DNA of 56,726 bases from Granulicella sp. S156 (GTDB lineage Bacteria; Acidobacteriota; Terriglobia; Terriglobales; Acidobacteriaceae), in contig NZ_LMUH01000007.1 in the NCBI RefSeq assembly GCF_009766105.1, forward strand, positions 1-56,726, given 5' to 3'. The notes beneath the pieces are model-generated. The model was given only the letters and a program-made list of their open reading frames with translations, did no database searches and was not told the DNA's origin. The position numbers and the translations under genes were made by a program. The stretch's first letter is position 1. Every line of letters starts with the position of its first letter. This document shows, piece after piece, positions 15,561-23,066 of this stretch.

Positions 15561-17105
15561 CTATCTTCCAACCCTGAACCCAACACCCTTCTTACGATTC
15601 CTCTTCTGAAAATCCAGATGAGCGAGATGCTTCGCCGTCATATCCTGAATCGGCGCCAGCGTCTCCCGCAGTCTCACTTCATAAGGTTTGGCACTCGGCC
15701 CCAGCATGGAAAACAACCCATACCGCACCTCATCCGCGATATCGTCCGAGACCTTATTGGTCTTCAACACGTCTTCGAGTTTTTTGTCGTCATAGATCAG
15801 CGAAGGAATCGCCGTTAGCGCCCCCTCGCATCGATCCGAGCAGAACCACCTGTCCTGTTCGATGAGCGTATGGATAAACCTCCACCCATTCACACGATCG
15901 TTGCGAGCCTCCTCCGGCTGCGGCAACCCATGATCCCGAAATATCTTGCGAAAGGTATCCGCCACAGCATTGCGCTGCCCAAAAGTTTCAGGCGACATAA
16001 AAAATCGCGAAAGCTCCCGCTTATCGTCCTCATCGCATCGGTCCACAAAGTCCTGCGCCAGTAACATCTCCGGACGCCCCGCCACAACATGCTCGCGATA
16101 CGTAATCACCACCTCGCGAGCCTCGTCCCAGCTACGCCCCAGATACTTCCGCGCATCCTCCGGAGAAACCAGCCCCGAAGCATGCCAGTGGATCGACGCC
16201 GCATGCTGATAGCCCCAATCGCACGAGGCCCACCGCGTCCACCACGGCTGAATCAGTTGTCCCACCTGCGCAGCCTTCAACTCCCGCTGCACGCGAATGA
16301 AGTTCGGATAGTACTGTCCCTCGAACGTGTTCCAGTCGCCAAAAAGATGAGCCTTGCGCTCCTTCTCCGGCAATTGGTTCAACTTAGCGCCGTAGTTAGA
16401 GTGCGCAATAAAACACTGGAACCGTTCCTCGTCTGTCCAAACCTGGTAATACTCATCATCGGAGATGTCCTGCTCTTGCAGATAAGGCCGCACCCACTCG
16501 ATGTTGTCCCAACCCTGAGCCTGCACAAAGGCAACTGAGTCAGGCTCTTCATGCTCGAGAAATCGTCCCTCTTTAAATTTCCTCTTGATGTAATCATGTC
16601 CCCGGCTGCCGGGATTGCAGGTATACAGCATCTTCGGAGTAATCCCAGAAGGCCCTGTCCAACGCAGCGCCGTAGGCAGAAAGACCAGCTCTTCCTCGTT
16701 GAAGTGCGTAGCCTCTTCCACAAAGATGTCCGCATACTCCGGCCCCTGCGCGATCTTCCGGATATCATCCATCGTGTCGGCCGACGCAAAGTATAGACGT
16801 GAGCCATTCGGAAAAGTAATGTGCTTCTTGTCGCCGCCAACATACCAGTCAGCCATAAAAGGGTACTCGCGAAACAAGGGCTCTAAGTGGTTTCGATAGA
16901 GCTGTCCCCACACCCGCATAAGAAAAAGGCCATTGGTCTGGCCATACTTGAGCCGGCGCATAAGCATAATCTTCCGCGCCCCAGCCGACTTGCCACCCCC
17001 ACGCGCTCCGCCATAACCAATCTCAGTGGCACGCGAATTCTCCACTAGCCCAAAGACTTCCAGTTGCTTAGGCTGCAACCCAAGACCGCATTCGATCCCC
17101 GTCAA
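15561..17105 (-). CDS. terL: Phage terminase large subunit
   Basis: At 514 residues it has the usual length. The start is TTG behind AGGAGGAATCCA. The N-terminal ATPase carries a Walker A of the form GGARGGGKSAGARK (about residues 33-46) and a Walker B-like YADIFVEEATHF. The nuclease half begins near WASCDWGYQHAASIHW, whose Asp is a likely metal ligand of the RNase H-like fold. It cuts concatemeric DNA and pumps it through the portal. It is preceded, across a 414 bp repeat-filled gap, by the small-subunit gene. Confidence 0.92.
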   Translation of the reverse strand: MTGIECGLGLQPKQLEVFGLVENSRATEIGYGGARGGGKSAGARKIMLMRRLKYGQTNGLFLMRVWGQLYRNHLEPLFREYPFMADWYVGGDKKHITFPNGSRLYFASADTMDDIRKIAQGPEYADIFVEEATHFNEEELVFLPTALRWTGPSGITPKMLYTCNPGSRGHDYIKRKFKEGRFLEHEEPDSVAFVQAQGWDNIEWVRPYLQEQDISDDEYYQVWTDEERFQCFIAHSNYGAKLNQLPEKERKAHLFGDWNTFEGQYYPNFIRVQRELKAAQVGQLIQPWWTRWASCDWGYQHAASIHWHASGLVSPEDARKYLGRSWDEAREVVITYREHVVAGRPEMLLAQDFVDRCDEDDKRELSRFFMSPETFGQRNAVADTFRKIFRDHGLPQPEEARNDRVNGWRFIHTLIEQDRWFCSDRCEGALTAIPSLIYDDKKLEDVLKTNKVSDDIADEVRYGLFSMLGPSAKPYEVRLRETLAPIQDMTAKHLAHLDFQKRNRKKGVGFRVGR

Positions 17106-17519
17106 TGGATTCCTCCTGAACTTAAACCCGTCTGGAAACCGGCGGGGACGAGGTCTTTGTTGCTGTATCTGTCACTGTCGATGCCTATCATGGCAGCCAT
17201 TGCGGTTGACGTTGCTTTTCTTTTGCAGGCCGGGGTCCTCAGAGAGCGTTCTTTGCTCTCTGGGGTGGAAGCGAATCTGCTTTTGCTTTTCTGGTTTGTC
17301 ATTCCCGTAGGGAATCTGCTGTTGCTTGTTTTTCGCCGTCATCCTGAGCCAAAGGCGAAGGACCCCCTGATGCAGAGCGCGATGCAGATGCTTGTGGCGC
17401 GCTTTGCGTCAAAGGACCCCCGCATTAAGTGGCGGCACAGATGCACCAGCGGCAACACAAATGCCGGGTCGCTACGACCTCTCAGGATGACGACGAAAAA
17501 CAGACACCAACAAAACCTC
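17106..17519. repeat. Intergenic stretch between terL and terS with repeats A and E
   Basis: No gene is seen. Family A variant at 17227-17335 and a family E unit (GTCATCCTGAGCCAAAGGCG-AAGGACCCC) at about 17338-17370. Such a gap inside a terminase operon is unusual and implies that repeats inserted after the element arrived. Confidence 0.6.
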
Positions 17520-18218
17520 TTACACCTTCAAAACACCCACCCCAGGACTCGAAGCCGCAGTCTCCACTGCTTTCAGCCTGATAATCTCGCCTTTAGCATC
17601 CCGGAGCTGGCCCCCACCCACCGCCACAATATTCACGCGCATCTCCGGCACCTCGCGCTCCTCTGCCGCATCAACGCTCATGATCTTGCACGCATGCTGG
17701 ATATACTTCAGCCGCGTCTCGAAGTCCGCCACCAACTCCAGCGTCGCCGGCTTACCCTGACCACCGGACACCGACTGCACCTTCGTCGCATCCAGTCCTT
17801 CACCCATCTTCTCCGCCAGCCGACTCAGGGTAACTCCCGCATCCATCAGTGCCCGCAGAATCAACGCCTGTGTAATCGGCCCTTCGATACGGTTCTTTGC
17901 ATCCTCCGCCTGGCTTACAGAGAACCCAGCATCCAACGCAGCCCGTCTCCTCGTCTTCCCATCCATCAGACCCTCCACATACCGCTCACGTCGACTTTTA
18001 CAGGATTCTCCAGAAGGTCTCTGAGTCAACGCCTTACGAACTAACTCCTGACTCAACAGACCCTCAATACGGTTCTTCGGATTACTCGCGTGGCTCTTGG
18101 AAAACCCCGCATCCAGCGCAGCCTGCGTTCTGGACTTGCCTAGCATCAGCCCTTCTACATAGAGCTCATGCTGACTCTTATGCCCCGGCCTCTCGGCCTT
18201 CAGATCTGTCTTATCCAT
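17520..18218 (-). CDS. terS: Terminase small subunit with a duplicated HTH-like unit
   Basis: The protein is 232 residues from ATG 18218, which shares one base with the stop of the gene before (TGATG), so translation is coupled. Two similar units of about 50 residues follow each other: QHELYVEGLMLGKSRTQAAL then DAGFSKSHASNPKNRIEG, and RERYVEGLMDGKTRRRAAL then DAGFSVSQAEDAKNRIEG. Each looks like the DNA-binding HTH of terminase small subunits. The C-terminal part (residues about 140-200) has a likely oligomerisation helix (LELVADFETRLKYIQHACKI). It should recognise the packaging site and load TerL. Confidence 0.75.
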   Translation of the reverse strand: MDKTDLKAERPGHKSQHELYVEGLMLGKSRTQAALDAGFSKSHASNPKNRIEGLLSQELVRKALTQRPSGESCKSRRERYVEGLMDGKTRRRAALDAGFSVSQAEDAKNRIEGPITQALILRALMDAGVTLSRLAEKMGEGLDATKVQSVSGGQGKPATLELVADFETRLKYIQHACKIMSVDAAEEREVPEMRVNIVAVGGGQLRDAKGEIIRLKAVETAASSPGVGVLKV

Positions 18219-18517
18219 CACGCAAACCCCGCCCGCAACTGCCGAGTCTTGATCCGCAAACTCCCACCACCCGGTAGAAAGCTGCGATTCACACTCTGCC
18301 AGGTGTGCTGCAGAACATAACGCACCTGCTTGGGCCCCACCCACTCCGCAACCGGCTCAGAGGCCTTGCCATTGCGCTGCATATAGATCGGTGCGGTCAT
18401 GCCGAAGGCTTCATCAGCGCTTACATGTTTGTGTTGATGGCAATAGACCGGACGTCCCGCCCGAAGCTCTTCCGCCTCTCCATCCGAAAGGATGCAAACA
18501 CGACTCGAAGTAGCCAT
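18218..18517 (-). CDS. First gene of the phage-like block, unknown function
   Basis: The protein is 99 residues, starting at ATG behind AGGAGAAGTTAA. Basic, soluble, with an EWVGPKQVRYVLQHTWQS segment in the middle and no motif I recognise. The stop codon overlaps the start of terS, so it probably belongs to the packaging operon. Confidence 0.65.
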   Translation of the reverse strand: MATSSRVCILSDGEAEELRAGRPVYCHQHKHVSADEAFGMTAPIYMQRNGKASEPVAEWVGPKQVRYVLQHTWQSVNRSFLPGGGSLRIKTRQLRAGFA

Positions 18518-19081
18518 TTAACTTCTCCTTGGGGTTAGTTCTCGGTTGTCAGTTCTCAGCTCTCAAATTCTTCTGACAACTGAGAACTGATAACTACAAC
18601 CGTGGAATGAGAGGGGAGCTAACAGAAGACAGCTATCCGTACCGCAACCCACTGGATTCTTCCACCGGGACTCCATCGCAAATCAGGAGCTCTAACTCGC
18701 CGTACAAGGCCCAGCGAGACGGGCACATCAGGTTGTAAGTACCGCTCGAAAACTACTATGTCACGCTGCCTGCAATAGACCAAGCGAATACCAGTTAGAA
18801 ATCTCCAGCAAGCCCGCAACAATTACCCGGCAACTCGAAACGTCTTTGCCTTTGCTTTTCTTGTTGTCATTCCCGCAGGCCGGGGTCCCCAGAGAGCGTT
18901 CTTTGCTCTCTGGGGTGGAAGCGAATCTGCTTTTGTCGTTGTTTCTGCCGTTGCCCTTCAGGAGTAGCAGCGGCCTTTAGGCCGCGGAAAACAAGCCCCA
19001 ACCCAAAAGGGCTTTAGCCCTGGGCCTCTCGCCTATGCCAGCGAAAAACCCATGGCTAAAGCCACATCATGCTGCGGATTC
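18518..19081. other. Non-coding right flank of the phage-like block
   Basis: It contains a short inverted repeat (TTGTCAGTTCTCAG with CTGACAACTGAGAACTGA) at about 18545-18592, the right direct repeat at 18637-18805, a family A variant at about 18855-18935 and a family B unit (AGTAGCAGCGGCCTTTAGGC, then GGGCTTTAGCCCTGGGCC) at about 18964-19027. No gene is seen. Confidence 0.6.
18637..18805. repeat. Right 169 bp direct repeat flanking the phage-like block
   Basis: It matches 249-417 in the same orientation, from CCGTACCGCAACCCACTGG to CCAGTTAGAAATCTC. The best-conserved core is GGAGCTCTAACTCGCCGTAC and GGCCCAGCGAGACGGGCACA. It lies 120 bp beyond the first gene of the block. Confidence 0.75.
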
Positions 19082-19642
19082 TCAGCGAATCATATTGTCT
19101 CTGGAAATTTGAGACGAAAACTCCTCTGCCGTGATCGCCCAACGTTGATGATCGCGCCACGCTCCATCAATGAAGAGATACCGCGGAGAAAAACCTTCAA
19201 GACGAAACCCGATTCTCTGAACAAGAGCAATGGACGGATGGTTTTCCGGTTGGACATTTGCTTCAACGCGATGAAGTTTGATCTCAGTAAAAACAATAGA
19301 GAGAACAGCAAAGAGAGCTTCCGTCATAAGCCCACGGCCGGTCTTACCAGCCATCGCGTAGTACCCAAGATAGGCGTTATGAAAGGCTCCCCGAACGATC
19401 TCGTTGAGATTGACGATACCGACGATGGAGTTGTCGTTCTGTTCGCGAACGACGAAGCCAAGATGAGTAGGACTTGCAAGCCTTTGCATCCAGGCGTCAA
19501 AGCCTTGATGGTCTGTAAAGGACTTAACCCACGGAAGATGCAAAGACTGGCTGCACAGGTTTGCGCGGATAAGCTCTTCAGCGTCGGCCTCAGAGGCCGG
19601 AGCCACAGAGACACGCGAGATGTTTTCGTCGATCATGGCCAT
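19082..19642 (-). CDS. RimJ/RimL-type GNAT acetyltransferase
   Basis: The protein is 186 residues. It shows the family pattern: GIVNLNEI in the core strand, then GYYAMAGKTGRGLMTEAL (acetyl-CoA loop), LHRVEANVQPENHPSIAL, and RIGFRLEGFSPRYLFIDGAW with DHQRWAI at the end. It probably transfers an acetyl group from acetyl-CoA to a ribosomal-protein N terminus or a small-molecule amine. Its substrate cannot be told. It lies 28 bp downstream of the hexapeptide acetyltransferase gene on the same strand, so the two may be co-transcribed. Confidence 0.88.
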   Translation of the reverse strand: MAMIDENISRVSVAPASEADAEELIRANLCSQSLHLPWVKSFTDHQGFDAWMQRLASPTHLGFVVREQNDNSIVGIVNLNEIVRGAFHNAYLGYYAMAGKTGRGLMTEALFAVLSIVFTEIKLHRVEANVQPENHPSIALVQRIGFRLEGFSPRYLFIDGAWRDHQRWAITAEEFSSQISRDNMIR

Positions 19643-19670
19643 CGTCTTTTGTCATAGGAGGAAAAGCGAC

Positions 19671-20246
19671 CTACGCACCGGGGTTTTCCTCAATCGAACG
19701 AATGACCTTAGCGGGCACACCCCCAACCAGGCAGTTCGGAGGAACATCCTTCGTGACAACCGCTCCGGCCGCGACCACTGAATTTTCGCCCACAGTAACG
19801 CCGCCAAGAATGGTGACGCCTGTTGCAATCCAAACGTTCTTCTCAATCACAATTGGCTTTGATTCAACATAGGCGCGTCGCTGGGACGGTTCCAGCGGGT
19901 GACCCGCGGTGATAATGTTCACGTTTGGTCCGATCATCACTAAATCGCCAATGTCGACACCGCCCATGTCATAGATAGTGCAGCACTGGTTGATGAATAC
20001 TTTACGTCCAACCCTGATATTAAGACCGCCTGATGTGTAGAAAGGTGGAATGAGCTTAAACGTCTCATCAACTTTTTGGCCGGTTAGCTCGCTGAATATT
20101 TCCTGCACGCGTGCAGCATCGTCAAATGAAAGCTTGTTCAGCTCTGCCGTCAACTTCATAGCTCGCGCGTAGGCATTAGCCTCCGCGTCCCATTCCGGGC
20201 TGCGGATTTGCACTCGTTTGGCAGCGAACGGCCTATCGGTATCCAT
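19671..20246 (-). CDS. Hexapeptide-repeat O-acetyltransferase (maltose/NodL acetyltransferase family)
   Basis: The protein is 191 residues, normal for the family. The N-terminal helical cap has AKRVQIRSPEWDAEANAYAR and a Mac-like ELNKLSFDDAARVQEIF. The left-handed beta-helix runs from about residue 75 with hexapeptide turns (VFINQCCTIYDMGGVDIG, GPNVNIITAGHPLEPSQRR with the catalytic His, IVIEKNVWIATGVTILGGV) and the closing GVPAKVIR. It acetylates a sugar or related acceptor with acetyl-CoA. Confidence 0.9.
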   Translation of the reverse strand: MDTDRPFAAKRVQIRSPEWDAEANAYARAMKLTAELNKLSFDDAARVQEIFSELTGQKVDETFKLIPPFYTSGGLNIRVGRKVFINQCCTIYDMGGVDIGDLVMIGPNVNIITAGHPLEPSQRRAYVESKPIVIEKNVWIATGVTILGGVTVGENSVVAAGAVVTKDVPPNCLVGGVPAKVIRSIEENPGA

Positions 20247-20355
20247 GTAGCTTTTCTCCCAATCCCAGTGGAGAAATCTAACACAGGAGTCCCTTCGGAA
20301 ATTCCAACCTATCGAAGCCGCAGATCTAGTTCTCCAAAGATCGTGCGGTCGACAC

Positions 20356-20952
20356 CTAAAGCTTGTTAGTTCGGAGCGAGCCGGTGATGAGTATGTCGAC
20401 GAGACGGCGGGCGCTTTGCTCCCAGCCCGGTAGGGCCGTGGTATGGAAGACGCCGATGAGCGCGCGCACGAAGTCGTTAGGGTCGGTATCAGCGCGCAGT
20501 TCCCCGCTAGCGATGGCGCGTTCCACCAGGGTAATAAAAGCAGTGTGAATGAGACTGCGCGCTCCTTCCATCAGCCGCATTGAACCGCCCGCTACAGTGT
20601 CCATCGCAGGGATGATGAGCTTTTTGCCGACCACATGGTCGATGAACAGGAGCATCCACGCGCGGAGGGCGTCAAGCGAAGACATCGTCGCGGAGAAGCG
20701 CTGTTCGGCTGCTGCAAGCTTTTCAACTTCGCTCCGGTAGACGGCTTCGATCAGAGCATCGCGAGTTGGAAAGTGGCGATAGAGCGTGCCGGCGCCGACG
20801 CCGGATCGGCGTGCAATGTCGTCGAGGCTCGCCGCTGCCCCATCGCGAGTGAAGACCTCCTTGGCGACCTCAAGGATACGCCCACGGTTGCGCTCCGCAT
20901 CGGCGCGGGGTTTGCGTTCAGGCGGAGGTGGCGGAAGCTTCTTTTTCGGCAT
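20356..20952 (-). CDS. TetR-family repressor, divergent from the SDR gene
   Basis: The protein is 198 residues. A basic Pro/Lys-rich N terminus precedes the HTH (residues about 22-68: RILEVAKEVFTRDGAAASL, DDIARRSGVGAGTLYRHFPT, RDALIEAVY). The C-terminal domain resembles the SbtR-type of TetR regulators. It is divergent from the oxidoreductase gene, and two copies of a 15-17 bp palindrome lie between them, so it probably represses both. Confidence 0.9.
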   Translation of the reverse strand: MPKKKLPPPPPERKPRADAERNRGRILEVAKEVFTRDGAAASLDDIARRSGVGAGTLYRHFPTRDALIEAVYRSEVEKLAAAEQRFSATMSSLDALRAWMLLFIDHVVGKKLIIPAMDTVAGGSMRLMEGARSLIHTAFITLVERAIASGELRADTDPNDFVRALIGVFHTTALPGWEQSARRLVDILITGSLRTNKL

Positions 20953-20981
20953 ACGAAGAACAGGTGGAAAATTTTCTGCAA

Positions 20982-21026
20982 CCGGAGACAGCCTCCGGTT
21001 ATCTATCTATTCGGAGACTGCCTCCG
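20982..21026. promoter_or_regulatory. Two TetR operators
   Basis: CCGGAGACAGCCTCCGG (20982-20998) and CGGAGACTGCCTCCG (21012-21026) share the consensus CGGAGNCNGNCTCCG, with 29 bp between centres. They lie in the divergent intergenic region between the TetR gene (start 20952) and the SDR gene (start 21105). Confidence 0.8.
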
Positions 21027-21104
21027 TTTTATTCCGCGGAGACGCAAATGTCAATGAACGCGATCGTCACGGGGTCGCGTCGCAACCGCAGCAGGAGGAT
21101 GAAA

Positions 21105-21992
21105 ATGCGTGTATTTGTAACAGGATCAACGGGTTTTATCGGAACAGAACTGGTGAAGGAGCTGATTGCAGCAGGCCACCAGGTGCGCGGGCTTACGCGC
21201 AGTGATGCCGGCGTAGAACAACTGAAGGCGGTGGGCGCGGAGGTCCTTCGCGGCAACCTGGAGGACCTCGACGGTCTGCGCCGCGGCGCGACAGGGATGG
21301 ATGTGGTCGTGAATCTAGCGTTCAACCATGACTTCTCGAAGTTTGAGCAGAACGCAGCGGACGAGATCAGCGCGATTGAGGCGCTGGGATCGGTGATGGA
21401 GCCGGGCAAGCTGCTGGTGGTGACCTCGGGGGTTGGATTAGCGAGCGGCAAGCCGGGCCACTTGCGCACGGAGACTGATCCTCCATTGGTTTTGCCGTCT
21501 ATTCCCCGGAGACCCGAGGCAGCAGCGCGCTCTGTAGCGGAGAAAGGTGTGCACGTGGCGATTGTTCGCCTGCCCCAGGTGCATGACACGCGCAAGCAGG
21601 GTCTGGTGCAGTGGCTGTTGCAAGCGGCACGTGAGAAGAGTGTGTCGGCCTATATTGGCGAGGGTGCAAACCGCTGGGCTGCAGCTCCGCTAATGGACGT
21701 CGCGCACCTGTACCGGCTGGCCGTAGAGAAGACCGGACAAGGCGTGACAACCTACAACGCAGTGCAGGAAGAAGGTGTATCGATACGCAAGATCGCAGAG
21801 ACCCTCGGCAAAGGACTGAAGGTGCCTATCGTTTCCCTTACCCCCGAGAAGGCTGGCGAGCACTTTGGATGGATGGCGCACTTTGTAGCGTTGGATATGC
21901 CGGCCTCCAGTGAGTGGACGCGTAAGGCATTGGGCTGGGAGCCCACTGGACCCGGGCTGATTGAAGACCTCACGAACATGAACTATTTCTAA
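21105..21992 (+). CDS. NAD(P)-dependent epimerase/SDR-like oxidoreductase
   Basis: The protein is 295 residues from the ATG at 21105, placed 6 bp after AGGAGG; a longer frame upstream runs through the operators and is not used. The extended-SDR Rossmann motif GSTGFIG is at residues 7-13, followed by DVVVNLAF and TSGVGLASGKPG in the active-site region; the usual YxxxK is not obvious, so it may be an atypical (NmrA-like) member. It uses NAD(P)H on an unknown substrate and is probably induced when the TetR protein releases its operators. Confidence 0.85.
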   Translation: MRVFVTGSTGFIGTELVKELIAAGHQVRGLTRSDAGVEQLKAVGAEVLRGNLEDLDGLRRGATGMDVVVNLAFNHDFSKFEQNAADEISAIEALGSVMEPGKLLVVTSGVGLASGKPGHLRTETDPPLVLPSIPRRPEAAARSVAEKGVHVAIVRLPQVHDTRKQGLVQWLLQAAREKSVSAYIGEGANRWAAAPLMDVAHLYRLAVEKTGQGVTTYNAVQEEGVSIRKIAETLGKGLKVPIVSLTPEKAGEHFGWMAHFVALDMPASSEWTRKALGWEPTGPGLIEDLTNMNYF

Positions 21993-22280
21993 CCAGGCTT
22001 TGGGTGCCCACCCATAACGATAAGGCCGTCATGAATGGGTACCCAGCCTTTGTTGTTGTTGTCTTTGCACTTGCTGTTGCCTTTCTGGCTTGTCATTCCC
22101 GCAGGGAATCTGCTTCTGCTTCTGCTTCTGCCTTTGCTTTTGCCTTTGCTTTTCTGGTTGTCATTCCGAGCGCAGCGAGCGAACCTGCTTCCTCCCGTTC
22201 TTCGGTCGCGTCACCCAGAAGATCGTGTGCAACAACCAAGGCGAATAGCCCACACGCAACCGATCCGATGCAGCTTCGAT
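21993..22280. repeat. Repeats D and A between the SDR and TetR genes
   Basis: Family D unit (GGGTGCCCACCCATAACGAT, then GCCGTCATGAATGGGTACCC) at about 22000-22045, able to form a hairpin that may end transcription of the SDR gene. Two family A units follow to about 22205. The tail of the TetR gene lies to the right. Confidence 0.65.
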
Positions 22281-22961
22281 CTACACCCGCCGCGAGGCTT
22301 CAATACCTCTGAGGATGAGATCGATCCCGGCTAGAAAATCCTTACGATCGTCATGATCGCGTAACTGTCCGGCCATGCTGCGTGTGAACGGATACTCCTC
22401 CGGATCGAGCTGAGACCAGGCAGTCGCCAACGCCTCCAGAAAGTCGGACCTATCGAGGCTTCGTGTCCGAGCGAGCTGCCCGTTGGCCGCATTCCGCCCA
22501 CCAACGCCAAGGATGTAGTCCAGCAACGCAGACACTGTTGCCCGCTCTTCTTTCGCCGGCACACCAAGAGCGCGAACCTGCTGGCCTAGTCGTTCGAGGA
22601 TACGCACAATGGGCAACTCCCCAGGAGCCTGTGTAAGCGCCGAGCCAACCCACGGATGCTCGTCGATCGCATCAAACATACCCAGCGCGAGGGCCCGAAT
22701 CGTTGCCTTCGGCTTCGCGCCGGCCACGAGCGCCTCCATCGTGCGCGCCACGATAGCGTCGCAGGCCGCGGTCAACAGATCGCTCTTGTCGGCGATGTGC
22801 CAATAGATAGCACCAGGACCGGTCGCGAGCCGCTCGGACAGCGCGCGGAACGTCAGACCACCTTCCCCGCTACTATCCAAAAGCTCAATCGACGCCTCAA
22901 TGATGTGCTCCCGTGAGAGCGATTCTTCCCGTCGCTGACTGGCACGCGCTTTTTTGGCCAT
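22281..22961 (-). CDS. TetR-family repressor of the flavin monooxygenase operon
   Basis: The protein is 226 residues. The HTH is at residues about 15-62 (EHIIEASIELLDSSGEG, LTFRALSERLATGPGAIYWH, IADKSDLLTAACDAIV), of the kind found in TetR/TetR_C proteins. The ligand domain is about 150 residues. It is divergent from two FAD monooxygenase genes, with a long inverted repeat between them, so it is probably their drug- or substrate-responsive repressor. Confidence 0.9.
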   Translation of the reverse strand: MAKKARASQRREESLSREHIIEASIELLDSSGEGGLTFRALSERLATGPGAIYWHIADKSDLLTAACDAIVARTMEALVAGAKPKATIRALALGMFDAIDEHPWVGSALTQAPGELPIVRILERLGQQVRALGVPAKEERATVSALLDYILGVGGRNAANGQLARTRSLDRSDFLEALATAWSQLDPEEYPFTRSMAGQLRDHDDRKDFLAGIDLILRGIEASRRV

Positions 22962-22979
22962 GCTCTATCTTGACACATA

Positions 22980-23015
22980 TGGAACGTCATTCCACAATAA
23001 TGGAATGACGTTCCA
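22980..23015. promoter_or_regulatory. TetR operator: 15+15 bp inverted repeat
   Basis: TGGAACGTCATTCCA and TGGAATGACGTTCCA are perfect inverted copies separated by CAATAA; each half is itself a near-palindrome. The site is 18 bp from the TetR gene start and 52 bp upstream of the monooxygenase start. Confidence 0.85.
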
Positions 23016-23066
23016 TTCCTCTCAATGGAGTTCCCTGCAACGATCCCCGACCATGAAGGCGTCAGG

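Noticed and set aside
17064..18044. Long plus-strand frame of 326 codons
   Set aside because: It runs antisense to terS and through repeats A and E; no motif and no ribosome site. terS on the minus strand explains the region.
732..18517. Intact prophage
   Set aside because: No integrase, repressor, coat, tail or replication gene is visible, so an intact phage cannot be claimed from this window.
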